NCBI GenBank assembly: GCA_934757155.1
Contig: CAKVLI010000011.1
Location: forward strand, 1 to 50,857
Length of the DNA stretch: 50,857 nucleotides
DNA from: an uncultured Candidatus Melainabacteria bacterium
Lineage (GTDB): Bacteria > Cyanobacteriota > Vampirovibrionia > Gastranaerophilales > Gastranaerophilaceae
Direction: 5' to 3'
How positions within the stretch are numbered: the stretch's first letter is position 1; the number at the start of each line of letters is the position of its first letter. This document shows positions 42,362-50,857 of the stretch, one piece after another. The notes beneath the pieces were generated by a model. It made no database searches, was not told the DNA's origin, and worked only from the letters and a program-made list of their open reading frames with translations. Made by a program: the position numbers and the translations under genes.

Positions 42362-44347
42362 CTATACCATTTCACGCAACTTTTTCAACTTATCCCGAAT
42401 TTCTGCTGCACGCTCAAAATCAAGGATTTTCGCAGCTTTGTGCATATCTTTTTCGAGTTTGGAAATAAGTTTTGGCAAGTCTTTTTTATCGATTCCCAAA
42501 TCAACCATTTCTTCTGCGACAATGTCTTCAAAATCTCTGTAGCTTTCAACAAGAGAAAGCAGATTATTTTCAATCGGTTTTTTGATTGTTTGTGGAATAA
42601 TTCCGTATTTTTTGTTGTGTGCAAGCTGAATTTCGCGTCTTCTGTTTGTTTCGTCAAGCGCTCTTTGCATTGAATCCGTAATCTTGTCCGCATACATTAT
42701 AACTTCACCGCAGGAGTTTCTTGCAGCACGACCGATAGTCTGGATAAGGCTTGTGTCTGACCTCAAAAATCCTTCTTTGTCCGCATCCATAATCGCGACA
42801 AGAGATACTTCAGGGATATCAAGTCCTTCTCTCAAAAGGTTTACACCGATTAGAACATCAAACTCTCCTAGTCGCAAATCTCTTAAGATTTCCACGCGCT
42901 CAATTGATTTAATTCCGCTATGCAAATATCTTACGCGGATTCCGTCTTGTAAGAAATAATCTGTCAAATCCTCTGCCATTCGTTTTGTGAGTGTTGTAAT
43001 AAGTACGCGCTCGTTTCTTTCAGCGCGGATTTGGATTTCTTTTTTCAAATTCGGAATTTGTGTCTCGATAGGGCGAATACTTATTTTCGGGTCAACAAGA
43101 CCTGTTGGACGGATGATTTGCTCTACTATTTGTTGTGAAGTTTCACGCTCAAAATCCCCGGGGGTCGCTGAAATATAAATTTTTTGATGAACTTTATCAA
43201 AAAACTCTTTGCTTTTCAACGGTCGGTTATCCTTTGCACAAGGAAGCCTGAAACCATAATCAATAAGGGTTTTCTTCCTTGAAGCATCTCCGTGATACAT
43301 TCCGTTTAGCTGCGGAAGTGTTACGTGGGATTCATCAATAACGGTGAGAAAATCTCCGCGGAAATAGTCGAGAAGTGTCGCAGGCGGAGTCCCGGGTTTG
43401 CGGCGTTCGATTATTCGGGAATAGTTCTCTATGCCTGAACAATAGCCCATTTCCTTTATCATCTCAATATCGTATTTAACTCTTTGTTGAAGTCTTTGAG
43501 ATTCAAGAATTTTGTTTTCGCTTTCAAGCTCTGCGACGCGGTTTTTGAGTTCTTGCCTAATCATCGAGATTGTTTCATCTTCATTTTCGTCATAGGAAAT
43601 GTAGTGAACCGCAGGATAAATCACGGTTGAGTCAGGCGCGTCTAAGATTTCTCCCGTTAGATTATCTATCCTAACCATTTTTTCTATTTCATCTCCGAAG
43701 AAATAGATTCTTGTGATAATTTTTTCGTAAGCCGGCATGATTTCTACAATATCCCCGCGCGCGCGGAAAGTTGAGCGCTCGAGTACAAGGTCGTTTCTGG
43801 AGTATTGAATACTTACGAGATTTTTGATAAGTTCGTTTCGCTCCAATTCCATTCCTACATTGAGATGAATCGCGCCTTTGAAATAGTTTTCCGGCAAGCC
43901 CAAACCATAAATACAGCTTACTGAAGCAACTACGATTACATCGTTTCGCTCATAAAGACTTCTTGTTGTGTTATGCCTGAGTCGGTCAATTTCTTCGTTT
44001 ATGCTTGCGGATTTTTCAATATACGTATCTGTGCGCGGAATATAAGCTTCCGGCTGATAATAGTCGTAGTACGAAATAAAGTATTCAACCGCATTGTCAG
44101 GAAAAAGTTCTTTAAATTCGTTATACAACTGTGCTGCAAGAGTTTTGTTATGAGCGATTATGAGGGTCGGTTTCTGAACCGCTTCTATAACGTTCGCAAT
44201 GGTGAACGTCTTACCTGAACCTGTTATACCAAGGAGAGTCTGCGAGTCGTCTCCCTCTTCAATTCCTTTTACAAGCTCTTTTATAGCTTTTGGCTGGTCA
44301 CCTGCAGGTCCGTATTTTGATGAAATTTTAAATCGATTTTCCTTCAT
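42362..44347 (-). CDS. uvrB: Excinuclease ABC subunit B
   Basis: A 661-residue UvrB, the damage-verifying helicase of nucleotide excision repair that receives DNA from UvrA and recruits UvrC. Walker A GITGSGKT (40-47), the beta-hairpin YYDYYQPEAYIP, TVIDESHV, the GLDIPEVSLVAIMDADKEGF and IGRAARN motifs, and the C-terminal UVR helix pair (AKILDFERAAEIRDKL) are complete. The ATG at 44345-44347 is preceded by TATAAT seven nt upstream, making it another leaderless candidate. Confidence 0.97.
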   Translation of the reverse strand: MKENRFKISSKYGPAGDQPKAIKELVKGIEEGDDSQTLLGITGSGKTFTIANVIEAVQKPTLIIAHNKTLAAQLYNEFKELFPDNAVEYFISYYDYYQPEAYIPRTDTYIEKSASINEEIDRLRHNTTRSLYERNDVIVVASVSCIYGLGLPENYFKGAIHLNVGMELERNELIKNLVSIQYSRNDLVLERSTFRARGDIVEIMPAYEKIITRIYFFGDEIEKMVRIDNLTGEILDAPDSTVIYPAVHYISYDENEDETISMIRQELKNRVAELESENKILESQRLQQRVKYDIEMIKEMGYCSGIENYSRIIERRKPGTPPATLLDYFRGDFLTVIDESHVTLPQLNGMYHGDASRKKTLIDYGFRLPCAKDNRPLKSKEFFDKVHQKIYISATPGDFERETSQQIVEQIIRPTGLVDPKISIRPIETQIPNLKKEIQIRAERNERVLITTLTKRMAEDLTDYFLQDGIRVRYLHSGIKSIERVEILRDLRLGEFDVLIGVNLLREGLDIPEVSLVAIMDADKEGFLRSDTSLIQTIGRAARNSCGEVIMYADKITDSMQRALDETNRRREIQLAHNKKYGIIPQTIKKPIENNLLSLVESYRDFEDIVAEEMVDLGIDKKDLPKLISKLEKDMHKAAKILDFERAAEIRDKLKKLREMV

Positions 44348-44354
44348 ACTTAAA

Positions 44355-44360
44355 ATTATA
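44355..44360 (-). promoter_or_regulatory. -10 of uvrB, leaderless arrangement
   Basis: Minus-strand TATAAT preceded by GTG, seven nt before the ATG. No LexA-type operator was recognised nearby. Confidence 0.55.
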
Positions 44361-44448
44361 CACACAGAAAAAAATTAAGAAAAATCATACTTAAGAGTTA
44401 CTCCCAAAGTAGATTTAAAAAGGCTGAAAAAGGTGTTAATATGTGGGT

Positions 44449-44604
44449 GTAAGTCGGGGACAGCTAATGATATCGTCGTTTTTCGACTCTTATGAAAGAT
44501 AGAGCATTGTGTGTGTGTTCGGCTTACGCTTTTTAATCGCCAAATCTTTTCTTCGCAATAAATTGACCGGCTCTCTTTGTTTCTCTTCCGAAGAGAGCTT
44601 TTTT
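44449..44604 (+). ncRNA. Candidate small RNA upstream of ispE
   Basis: An extended -10-like TGTTAATAT ends at 44442, six nt before a GTAAGTCG arm at 44449 that pairs with CGGCTTAC at 44520-44527 (10 bp when extended outward). Inside it, GTCG/CGAC (44475-44487) forms a small hairpin. A second hairpin at 44570-44598 followed by six Ts would end the transcript. There is no convincing ORF. I do not recognise the family. Confidence 0.4.
44570..44604 (+). terminator. Rho-independent terminator before ispE
   Basis: GCTCTCTT (44570-44577) pairs with AAGAGAGC (44591-44598), then six Ts. Its location immediately before the ispE promoter implies a separate upstream transcript. Confidence 0.65.
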
Positions 44605-44607
44605 GTG

Positions 44608-44616
44608 TGGTACAAT
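44608..44616 (+). promoter_or_regulatory. Extended -10 of ispE, leaderless arrangement
   Basis: TGGTACAAT, six nt before the ATG at 44623. Confidence 0.65.
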
Positions 44617-44622
44617 ATTCCT

Positions 44623-45477
44623 ATGATTAAGGTAAAATGTCCTGCAAAAATTAATCTGATTTTGGAAGTTGTAAACAGACGAGAAGACGGATTTCATAAT
44701 ATCAAAAGTGTTATGCAGATGATTAGTTTGTATGACTTTTTGACGATTAATTTCAGACCGGCAGACAGGCTTGTAATCAATCTTTCCGGAACAAGTGATG
44801 AGATACCTTATAACGAAAAAAATCTCGTTTATAAGGCGGCTGAGTTGCTTCTGAACAAGGTTGGAATTACGGGCGAGGTTGATATTCATATAGAAAAAAA
44901 TATTCCGATAGCGGCGGGACTCGCAGGCGGAAGCACGGACGCTGCGGGGACTCTATTGGGGTTGAATAAAATTTTAGGTGAACCTTTGAACTCTGTCGAG
45001 TTAGAAAAATTATGTGCATCGCTTGGTTCTGATTTGAATGTTTGTTTGAATGGCGGATGCGTTTTAGCGACCTCCAGAGGAGAAATTACGGAGGCTCTTC
45101 CTTTAATAAAATCTCCGGTTACATTGATTAAACCTAAACATCTCGGAATTTCTGCAGGAGAAGCTTACAAAAAGTACGCAGCAAAAGAGTTTAAACCACA
45201 TAACAATTGCACGGAAAAAATGATTTCTAAATTGGAACGCGGCGGTGATATCAGACCGTATTTGTATAATGATTTGGAGTATGCGGTTTTTGATGATTAC
45301 GCAGAATTACAGGAAATAAAAAAAGCTTATCCGCAAGCGGTGATGTCGGGTTCAGGCTCAACATATTTTGCGCTAGAAAATATTAAAGAAAACAAACTTG
45401 GTGAAGATTTTCTGTTTATAAACGGATTGGAATTTGTATCTCATGGTGTGTGTGAAGAATCCACACTGCAAGTTTAA
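44623..45477 (+). CDS. ispE: 4-diphosphocytidyl-2-C-methyl-D-erythritol kinase
   Basis: A 284-residue GHMP kinase that phosphorylates the 2-hydroxyl of CDP-methylerythritol, the fourth step of the MEP isoprenoid pathway. The substrate-binding PAKINLILEVVNRREDGFH start, the phosphate loop GLAGGSTDAA (99-108) and the C-terminal MSGSGSTYFAL are intact. The extended -10 at 44608 sets the start. MiaA, also in this window, uses the product of the same pathway, although the genes are far apart. It is convergent with the giant gene. Confidence 0.95.
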   Translation: MIKVKCPAKINLILEVVNRREDGFHNIKSVMQMISLYDFLTINFRPADRLVINLSGTSDEIPYNEKNLVYKAAELLLNKVGITGEVDIHIEKNIPIAAGLAGGSTDAAGTLLGLNKILGEPLNSVELEKLCASLGSDLNVCLNGGCVLATSRGEITEALPLIKSPVTLIKPKHLGISAGEAYKKYAAKEFKPHNNCTEKMISKLERGGDIRPYLYNDLEYAVFDDYAELQEIKKAYPQAVMSGSGSTYFALENIKENKLGEDFLFINGLEFVSHGVCEESTLQV

Positions 45478-45478
45478 C

Positions 45479-48400
45479 CTATCTTAAACGATACATCTTG
45501 ATATTAGCTTTTTCACCTTGTCCAACAGTGTGTTTGCCGGCATCATAGTCGATATAAACTTCTTGTCCGCCGGAATTTCCGATAATTTCCATTGTATGCG
45601 AATCTTTACTGTAGATATCCATATGCAGTTTATGTCTGTTTGGTCCGGCAAAAATTGGTAAATCCGGTTGTCCGATTTCGGCGCAAAGCTTTTTCGCATA
45701 GTCGACAAATGTATCTCTGATTTTATCGTTGTTTTGATATTTTGTTTTCAATTCAATATTATCTAATACCAAAGCCGGTTTGTCGTCAACGTAAGCCAGA
45801 TATATCATAGTATTGCCGACGAAACTGCTGTTATCTGTAAGTTCAATCGCACCGATACATTTGTTCATAATGTAAGTCGGAGCAGACCATTCGTTAAAGT
45901 CTCTGCCCAAAGCTGTACAACACTGTGCGTCGTTTCCTAAACCTAATGCTTTTTTAATATCGTACATATCGGTTTTTCGAACTTCAATATTTGCAGTTTC
46001 ACCGTCTTTAATACTTAAAGCGTTGTCGACTTCCTGAGTTCTCATTTTGATAAGGTGGGTATACATAGTACCGCGAGCGTTATCTATTTGCGGGTCAGGA
46101 TTTGTTTTTGTCCAGAAATCGTTAGCAATAATTTCTTTTTTGATTAATGTAACAATCTTGTCCATATCTTCAAACGCTATTGGTTTGCCGTCTTTGAATA
46201 AACGGTAGTATTCTGTGCTTCCGGCGTTGAATCCATCACCTACCCAGTTATCTTTTTGTGATTTTTCGAAGGTAACCCCAAGTTTTTCTTTTAGTTGTGC
46301 AAAAATCGGCTCAGTAACTTCTTTTGGCAGATATTGGAAAAGAGAGTCGTTCAAATCTTCTTCCAAGTTATGAATAGCTGCTTGCTTAGCTTCTTCTGCA
46401 TTAAGTTTAAGCTCAACTGTTGTGTAAGAATTTTTGTCTACTTTTGTGAATTTTTCGTAATCAAACCCAAGTTCTTCGAAAATTCTCTTGGTTTCAATGT
46501 TTTGTGGCATTTTGTCGATAGCTTGTTCAATCGTCAAATCCGGATTATCTTTAACTACATTAACAAGTATTTTCATATTATTGAAAAATGCACAGTTTGA
46601 AATAAATAATTTTGATATGTATTTACAATGAATCAAATCCAATTTTTCAGACAAAGCTTCATCGTATTCGACACCCAATTTTTGGAAAATCTTTTTGTTT
46701 ACGGCATCATTCCAAACTGCGTCATTTTCCGGAGAAGAGACTTTAATCATGTTAATAAAATCTGCCATTTCTTCTTTTGTGGAAATTTTTGACAATGCAG
46801 CTAAAACTCGTAGTTTAGTAACAACTTCTTGCGGTTCAAGTCCGGAGTTTTCAGCCAAGAAGTTTTTCATTTCTTTTTGCTTTGTACTTATGCTTTGCAT
46901 AATTGCTTTTACTTGAGCAGCATTTTCACCTTGATAATATATAGATTGAGCTTGACCACCCAAGACTTTAGATTGTTTTTGCAAATCTTTTATTTGCTGT
47001 TTAACCTCAGGATTTTCAGCATTTTCACTTTGTTTTAGCTGCTTAATTTGTTCATCAATTTCTGCTTTTTTATCTTGCAATTCTTTTATGCGTGCCAAAT
47101 TATCATCACCCACTGTTTTATTAAGAATTTTCTTAAAAGCGGTAATTTCATCATTAAGCTGTTTATATTTTTGACTTTGTTGAGGATTGATTTTTTGACG
47201 CAACAATTCACAATTACTTGGCGTCAATCCTAATGTGTCAAGATGTTCGACGTCGGACATAAATTCTTGGAATTCATCCAGCATAAGAGGAAAAGCAGCT
47301 TCCGTATTACCTAAACCAATCAAATCGACGGTGCGAACTGCGTCTTCTGTTGCCAATACGGATTTGATTTCTTTGTCTGTGATATCTTCGAGACCGGGTT
47401 TTAATAAATCTTTGTTTGCAATGGCGTCTTTAATTAATTGTCGATGCAAGTTTACGATATCGTCATTTTTAGCTTTGGCATATTCTTTTACAAGCAAATC
47501 AGATACTTTTCCAGAATTTAGCAAATCACGTTTTATTATGCCATCCCAATAAATAGTGGAATATCTGAGCAAGTTTGGTTGTTTTTCAACCAAACCTTGC
47601 CTTATTGCATCAGTGACAACATCATCATTGCCTGCCGCATAGATGTTGAGCAATGCCGGTATAGATTCTTTAGGACAGTTGAGAGTCTTATCAAGGCATA
47701 CTTTTTTTGCAAATTCTGCATTGCTTGTTCCGACTGAACGTAATATATTTTGAATTTCTTCTATCGAGTAATCTTCGTCCTTAAGTAATTTTAAGGCAAG
47801 CTCTGAGTTATCTTCGCCTATGTGTTGTATATAAAGTATTACCTGATCTAATGAGTCGGAAGCATTGAAGCGTGGATCATTAAGGATTTCATTAATACAA
47901 TCTTTGTTGTTAGAGTCGATATTTCTGATTAATAAATCAAATTGTCTTCTTGAATATTTATTGCGTAGTTCGACATTGTTAAACCATTGACGTTTCGCTT
48001 TTATATCATCAGGAGTTGAATAATCATTAAATAAAGGATTTACGTAACGATCATAGATAATTGAGCATCTATCTTCTATGTAATCAGGATAAACTTTTAA
48101 AATATCGTCTAAAAATTCAAGCTGAGTTTTTGCAGTATCATTATATTCACTAATTGTTGAACAGAATTCGGTTAAAAGTTCTTCATCCAAATGATAACTG
48201 AGAATCTTATCTACGACTTCTTCGCTACTATAGCGGGCAAGTGCTTCAAGATTTTCCCCTGACAATTGTTGTATTTCAGGCTTTTTTAGTAGATTTGTGG
48301 CATAAATATTGTTAATTTCATTACTGATAATTCTGCCTATACCATCACCATATAGTTTGTCTAAGTTTTCATATTTGTTAAGGTTTAAAATATCAATCAA

Positions 48401-50857
48401 AAATTTTGCTTTTGTTTCAGAATTTACTTTGTAAATATAATCTTTAAACCTTGACTCAGAAGAGATAAAGTCAGGTTTTTCCTTCATTATTTCGTCAAGT
48501 TTATCAATAACTTCCATTCTATACATTTCAAAATATTTTGACGGGTATTCAAACATTGTACCGTCATATTTTGCCATATATTTTAATCTTTTAGTATCGG
48601 CTTGTTTAATAGTAAAAGCAAAGTCATTATCTTTAAAATCTTCAATATGACGATTTATGTAAGCATCAACATCTTTATCAGTATTTTTTAGCATTGTTTC
48701 AAATGCATCGTAAGGGGCAACCCCGCTATCAACCATCTTTTGAGCAGTTTCAGTCTGCCAATCATATTTAATATTATCAATGTTGTAGGAATAGGTGCTT
48801 ATGTTGTGTTTACGTGCAAACAAAAATGCATCTTTTTGAGCATTATTGCTGATTTTGTTTAGTGCGTGTACACCAAAGCTTTCTATTGCTTCAATGTTCT
48901 GACTTTGTTCGTATAATTCTTTTATGAATTGCATATGAACATCATCTTTTACCCGTTCTGTCAACGCACTCATAGTAGAGTAACTAATTTTGTCTGTAAT
49001 ACCTGTCTCTTGGTAAAGTCTTTTTCTCAGATCAAAAGTATTGGAATCATGAGCGAGATCATCCATAAGAAGAGCTACCAGTTTCTTGTCATCTTTAATT
49101 TTATCGTAGTTCATGAGCATAAGATCAATTGTGCTTGGCTCGTCATAAAGAAGTTCATTTAATCTTCCGTCAAAGTCTTTGTTGTCTGACAAAGATTTCA
49201 TGACGTTGTATTTGTATTCAAACCCGTCATTATCTTGCAGCACATTATCAACTACTTTATATAACATCTTAGTACCATGTGGAGCCAGGGTTTCGACTGT
49301 TTCAATTTTCTTTGCTAACAATTTTTCGTCAGTAGTATTTGCTAAGTTATCTAAAATGCTCTCCAAGAACATATTTGAGTTTGTAGTATTTTGGAACATT
49401 TCAGGATGTTCTTGTATTAATTTAACTGTTTTTTGAATATTTTCGCTTTCGCCTGTGAGAAATTTTTCCAAAACCAATTCGATAAAATCTTCTTCATCCA
49501 TATTTTTAAATGCATTTCTTGCGGAAGAGACGATTTCATCAAAGTTTTTCATGCTATATTCAGAAACTTCAATTTTTCCGATTTCATTTTGTGCGAGATT
49601 AGATTTTATTTCTTTTGCAGCTGCTTTAACTTTGCCGGGAAGATATTTTTTGTACAAATGTAAATACATTGAAGCGGCTTCGTATATACCCTTTTCTTTG
49701 AGGGTAGTGATTTCACCGTCAGAAAAACCGGATGATAGCAAAAATTCGTTATCATTTTTGAAATCAATATTTGTATGTTTTACCTCCGCCGGTTTGATTT
49801 CAGTTGAGTTTTTCTCGACTTTCACATCACCACTTTTTACTTCAATTTTATTTTCTGTGGCGAGATTTGATTCTTTTACACCGATTAATTCACTTTTTAA
49901 GTGCCAAATACCATCTTTAAACTCAGCTCCTGTTATTTTAAGTTGACTGCCGGATTGGAGTAAAAATTCCATTTCTGACATGATGTTTTCTTTGGTAAGG
50001 TTTTCAATGAAAGCACCCTTTGAACCTTTAGGAACTGTTATATCCCAAAACAAACCTGTATTACCATTGTTTTCAACTTTGCCATTAGTGAAACGTTGTT
50101 CTCTTGTAAACAAAGATGTCCCAACAAAATTATCATGGGTTATGACAATTTCACCACTATTTAATACATTTAATAATTCTTCGGGATTACCATCTACACC
50201 AATCTCATTCATAATTTCGGCGATTGTTTTGTCTCCGATTTTAATATTATTCATGACTTCAACACCTTCGGTTCGAGTTACGTTTATCGTTTCAGGTGTT
50301 GATTGTGTATCAAGAAACTTTTTCAAAGCCAAGATATTCTCTGTTTGGCTTTTAGCTATTTCAGGATTACACCAAGATTTTCCGTCAATTTCGACTTCAT
50401 CAAAAGTGTAGGTCTCCATTTCCATATTTTGATTTCTAAATTCTGATGTTCTTTGTACGGTATGGTCTTTTATAAACTTTGCTATTGCTTCGGAAGTATT
50501 TAAAGTATCTAAATATTTAAACAGAGCAGGTGGAGCTGAACTGTCAATTCTATCAATGATAGCATTTATAACATTTTCATCAATACCTTTTCGTTTTTGC
50601 ATATCAATATATTTAATTACTTTTAATTGAGCAGCAGTTAGTTTATTGTATGGCGGCAACGCGTATTTTGCATCATAAATAGAAGTTCCTAGTTTTATAT
50701 TTTCAGGTGCTGTTGTTTTTATTGTTGAGTTTTTCTCGACTTTCACATCACCACTTTTCGCCCTCACCTTCTCAGCTTTGCCTTCAGAAATCATATCCAT
50801 GGCTTTGAGGACATTTTGCGCATCGGCTCTTGTGATACCGTAGTCTTTGAAAGTTTC
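45479..50857 (-). CDS. Giant helical protein, 5' end beyond the window
   Basis: At least 1792 residues; the frame is open to the right edge, so the N-terminus is missing. Most of the chain is helical and acidic with HEAT/ARM-like monotony, and residues ~1205-1290 (counted from the Met at 50800) form a coiled coil. KSGDVKVEKNST occurs twice, ~307 residues apart. The last ~200 residues are more globular (NDAQCCTALGRDFNEWSAPT, then NTMIYLAYVDDKPALVLDN, and FAGPNRHKLHMDIYS), possibly an enzymatic or binding domain. No family recognised. Its size and build suggest a secreted or effector-like protein, but this is speculative. Confidence 0.75.
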   Translation of the reverse strand, partial: ETFKDYGITRADAQNVLKAMDMISEGKAEKVRAKSGDVKVEKNSTIKTTAPENIKLGTSIYDAKYALPPYNKLTAAQLKVIKYIDMQKRKGIDENVINAIIDRIDSSAPPALFKYLDTLNTSEAIAKFIKDHTVQRTSEFRNQNMEMETYTFDEVEIDGKSWCNPEIAKSQTENILALKKFLDTQSTPETINVTRTEGVEVMNNIKIGDKTIAEIMNEIGVDGNPEELLNVLNSGEIVITHDNFVGTSLFTREQRFTNGKVENNGNTGLFWDITVPKGSKGAFIENLTKENIMSEMEFLLQSGSQLKITGAEFKDGIWHLKSELIGVKESNLATENKIEVKSGDVKVEKNSTEIKPAEVKHTNIDFKNDNEFLLSSGFSDGEITTLKEKGIYEAASMYLHLYKKYLPGKVKAAAKEIKSNLAQNEIGKIEVSEYSMKNFDEIVSSARNAFKNMDEEDFIELVLEKFLTGESENIQKTVKLIQEHPEMFQNTTNSNMFLESILDNLANTTDEKLLAKKIETVETLAPHGTKMLYKVVDNVLQDNDGFEYKYNVMKSLSDNKDFDGRLNELLYDEPSTIDLMLMNYDKIKDDKKLVALLMDDLAHDSNTFDLRKRLYQETGITDKISYSTMSALTERVKDDVHMQFIKELYEQSQNIEAIESFGVHALNKISNNAQKDAFLFARKHNISTYSYNIDNIKYDWQTETAQKMVDSGVAPYDAFETMLKNTDKDVDAYINRHIEDFKDNDFAFTIKQADTKRLKYMAKYDGTMFEYPSKYFEMYRMEVIDKLDEIMKEKPDFISSESRFKDYIYKVNSETKAKFLIDILNLNKYENLDKLYGDGIGRIISNEINNIYATNLLKKPEIQQLSGENLEALARYSSEEVVDKILSYHLDEELLTEFCSTISEYNDTAKTQLEFLDDILKVYPDYIEDRCSIIYDRYVNPLFNDYSTPDDIKAKRQWFNNVELRNKYSRRQFDLLIRNIDSNNKDCINEILNDPRFNASDSLDQVILYIQHIGEDNSELALKLLKDEDYSIEEIQNILRSVGTSNAEFAKKVCLDKTLNCPKESIPALLNIYAAGNDDVVTDAIRQGLVEKQPNLLRYSTIYWDGIIKRDLLNSGKVSDLLVKEYAKAKNDDIVNLHRQLIKDAIANKDLLKPGLEDITDKEIKSVLATEDAVRTVDLIGLGNTEAAFPLMLDEFQEFMSDVEHLDTLGLTPSNCELLRQKINPQQSQKYKQLNDEITAFKKILNKTVGDDNLARIKELQDKKAEIDEQIKQLKQSENAENPEVKQQIKDLQKQSKVLGGQAQSIYYQGENAAQVKAIMQSISTKQKEMKNFLAENSGLEPQEVVTKLRVLAALSKISTKEEMADFINMIKVSSPENDAVWNDAVNKKIFQKLGVEYDEALSEKLDLIHCKYISKLFISNCAFFNNMKILVNVVKDNPDLTIEQAIDKMPQNIETKRIFEELGFDYEKFTKVDKNSYTTVELKLNAEEAKQAAIHNLEEDLNDSLFQYLPKEVTEPIFAQLKEKLGVTFEKSQKDNWVGDGFNAGSTEYYRLFKDGKPIAFEDMDKIVTLIKKEIIANDFWTKTNPDPQIDNARGTMYTHLIKMRTQEVDNALSIKDGETANIEVRKTDMYDIKKALGLGNDAQCCTALGRDFNEWSAPTYIMNKCIGAIELTDNSSFVGNTMIYLAYVDDKPALVLDNIELKTKYQNNDKIRDTFVDYAKKLCAEIGQPDLPIFAGPNRHKLHMDIYSKDSHTMEIIGNSGGQEVYIDYDAGKHTVGQGEKANIKMYRLR
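49803..49837 (-). repeat. 35-nt repeat within the giant gene, copy 1
   Basis: Identical to 50724-50758 and in the same frame (921 nt apart); it encodes KSGDVKVEKNST without its ends. It marks a duplicated linker. Confidence 0.8.
50724..50758 (-). repeat. 35-nt repeat within the giant gene, copy 2
   Basis: Exact partner of 49803-49837. The perfect DNA identity inside otherwise diverged sequence suggests a recent duplication or gene conversion. Confidence 0.8.

Noticed and set aside
44509..44622. Longer ispE starting at 44509
   Set aside because: The extension crosses the terminator and the extended -10, and the MIKVKCPAKINL start is the family norm.

Overview
The window looks like part of the chromosome of a gut-type Gastranaerophilales bacterium (non-photosynthetic cyanobacterial relative, class Vampirovibrionia/'Melainabacteria'). 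This assignment is an inference. It rests on the AT-rich sequence, a flagellar chaperone cluster in an otherwise reduced-looking setting, ordinary bacterial housekeeping genes, and several proteins that share a short N-terminal signature ending in T/S-F-[KRG]-[AS]. That signature is, in my recollection, common in this lineage. The standard genetic code is used.

Layout. Positions 1-12650 are core-like: a membrane-anchored hypothetical protein, a ClC antiporter, a DUF1653 pair, a SEC-C protein, miaA, a secreted TPR/NHL protein, a class 3 L-asparaginase, a GspE-N-like protein, flaG-like/fliS/fliT-like, HU, a regulator with four GntR-like winged helices, infC with an ATA start codon, and tRNA-Phe(GAA). 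Positions 12650-32300 form an accessory island. It starts with a Mu-like module: a Mor-like regulator and a Ser/Thr kinase divergent from a MuA-type DDE transposase, a MuB-type ATPase, a tyrosine-recombinase-fold protein that has lost four of its five catalytic residues, and a DUF1804-like small protein. After it comes a leftward defence cluster: a fused SIR2-prokaryotic Argonaute, HsdM, HsdS, HsdR, a DUF2971 protein, a small membrane protein and a YhcG-type PD-(D/E)XK nuclease. Positions 32290-38300 are a lineage-specific zone of small F-x-A-signature proteins, a broken gene, a SemiSWEET, a hexapeptide acyltransferase, a duplicated glycine-zipper/small-protein cassette with a truncated third copy, and an HExxH protein. 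Positions 38390-50857 return to housekeeping and metabolism: DUF4186, a GH13-like hydrolase, Hsp20, an AlbA_2 regulator, uvrB, ispE, and a giant helical protein that runs off the right edge.

Two genome-wide habits can be read directly. Many single genes carry a -10 element (often extended, TGnTAnAAT) exactly 6-7 nt before the ATG, which implies leaderless mRNAs. Operon-internal genes use clear Shine-Dalgarno sequences instead. Positions 1-223 contain no feature I recognise. The most unusual element is the Mu-like operon whose third gene encodes a catalytically degenerate tyrosine recombinase.
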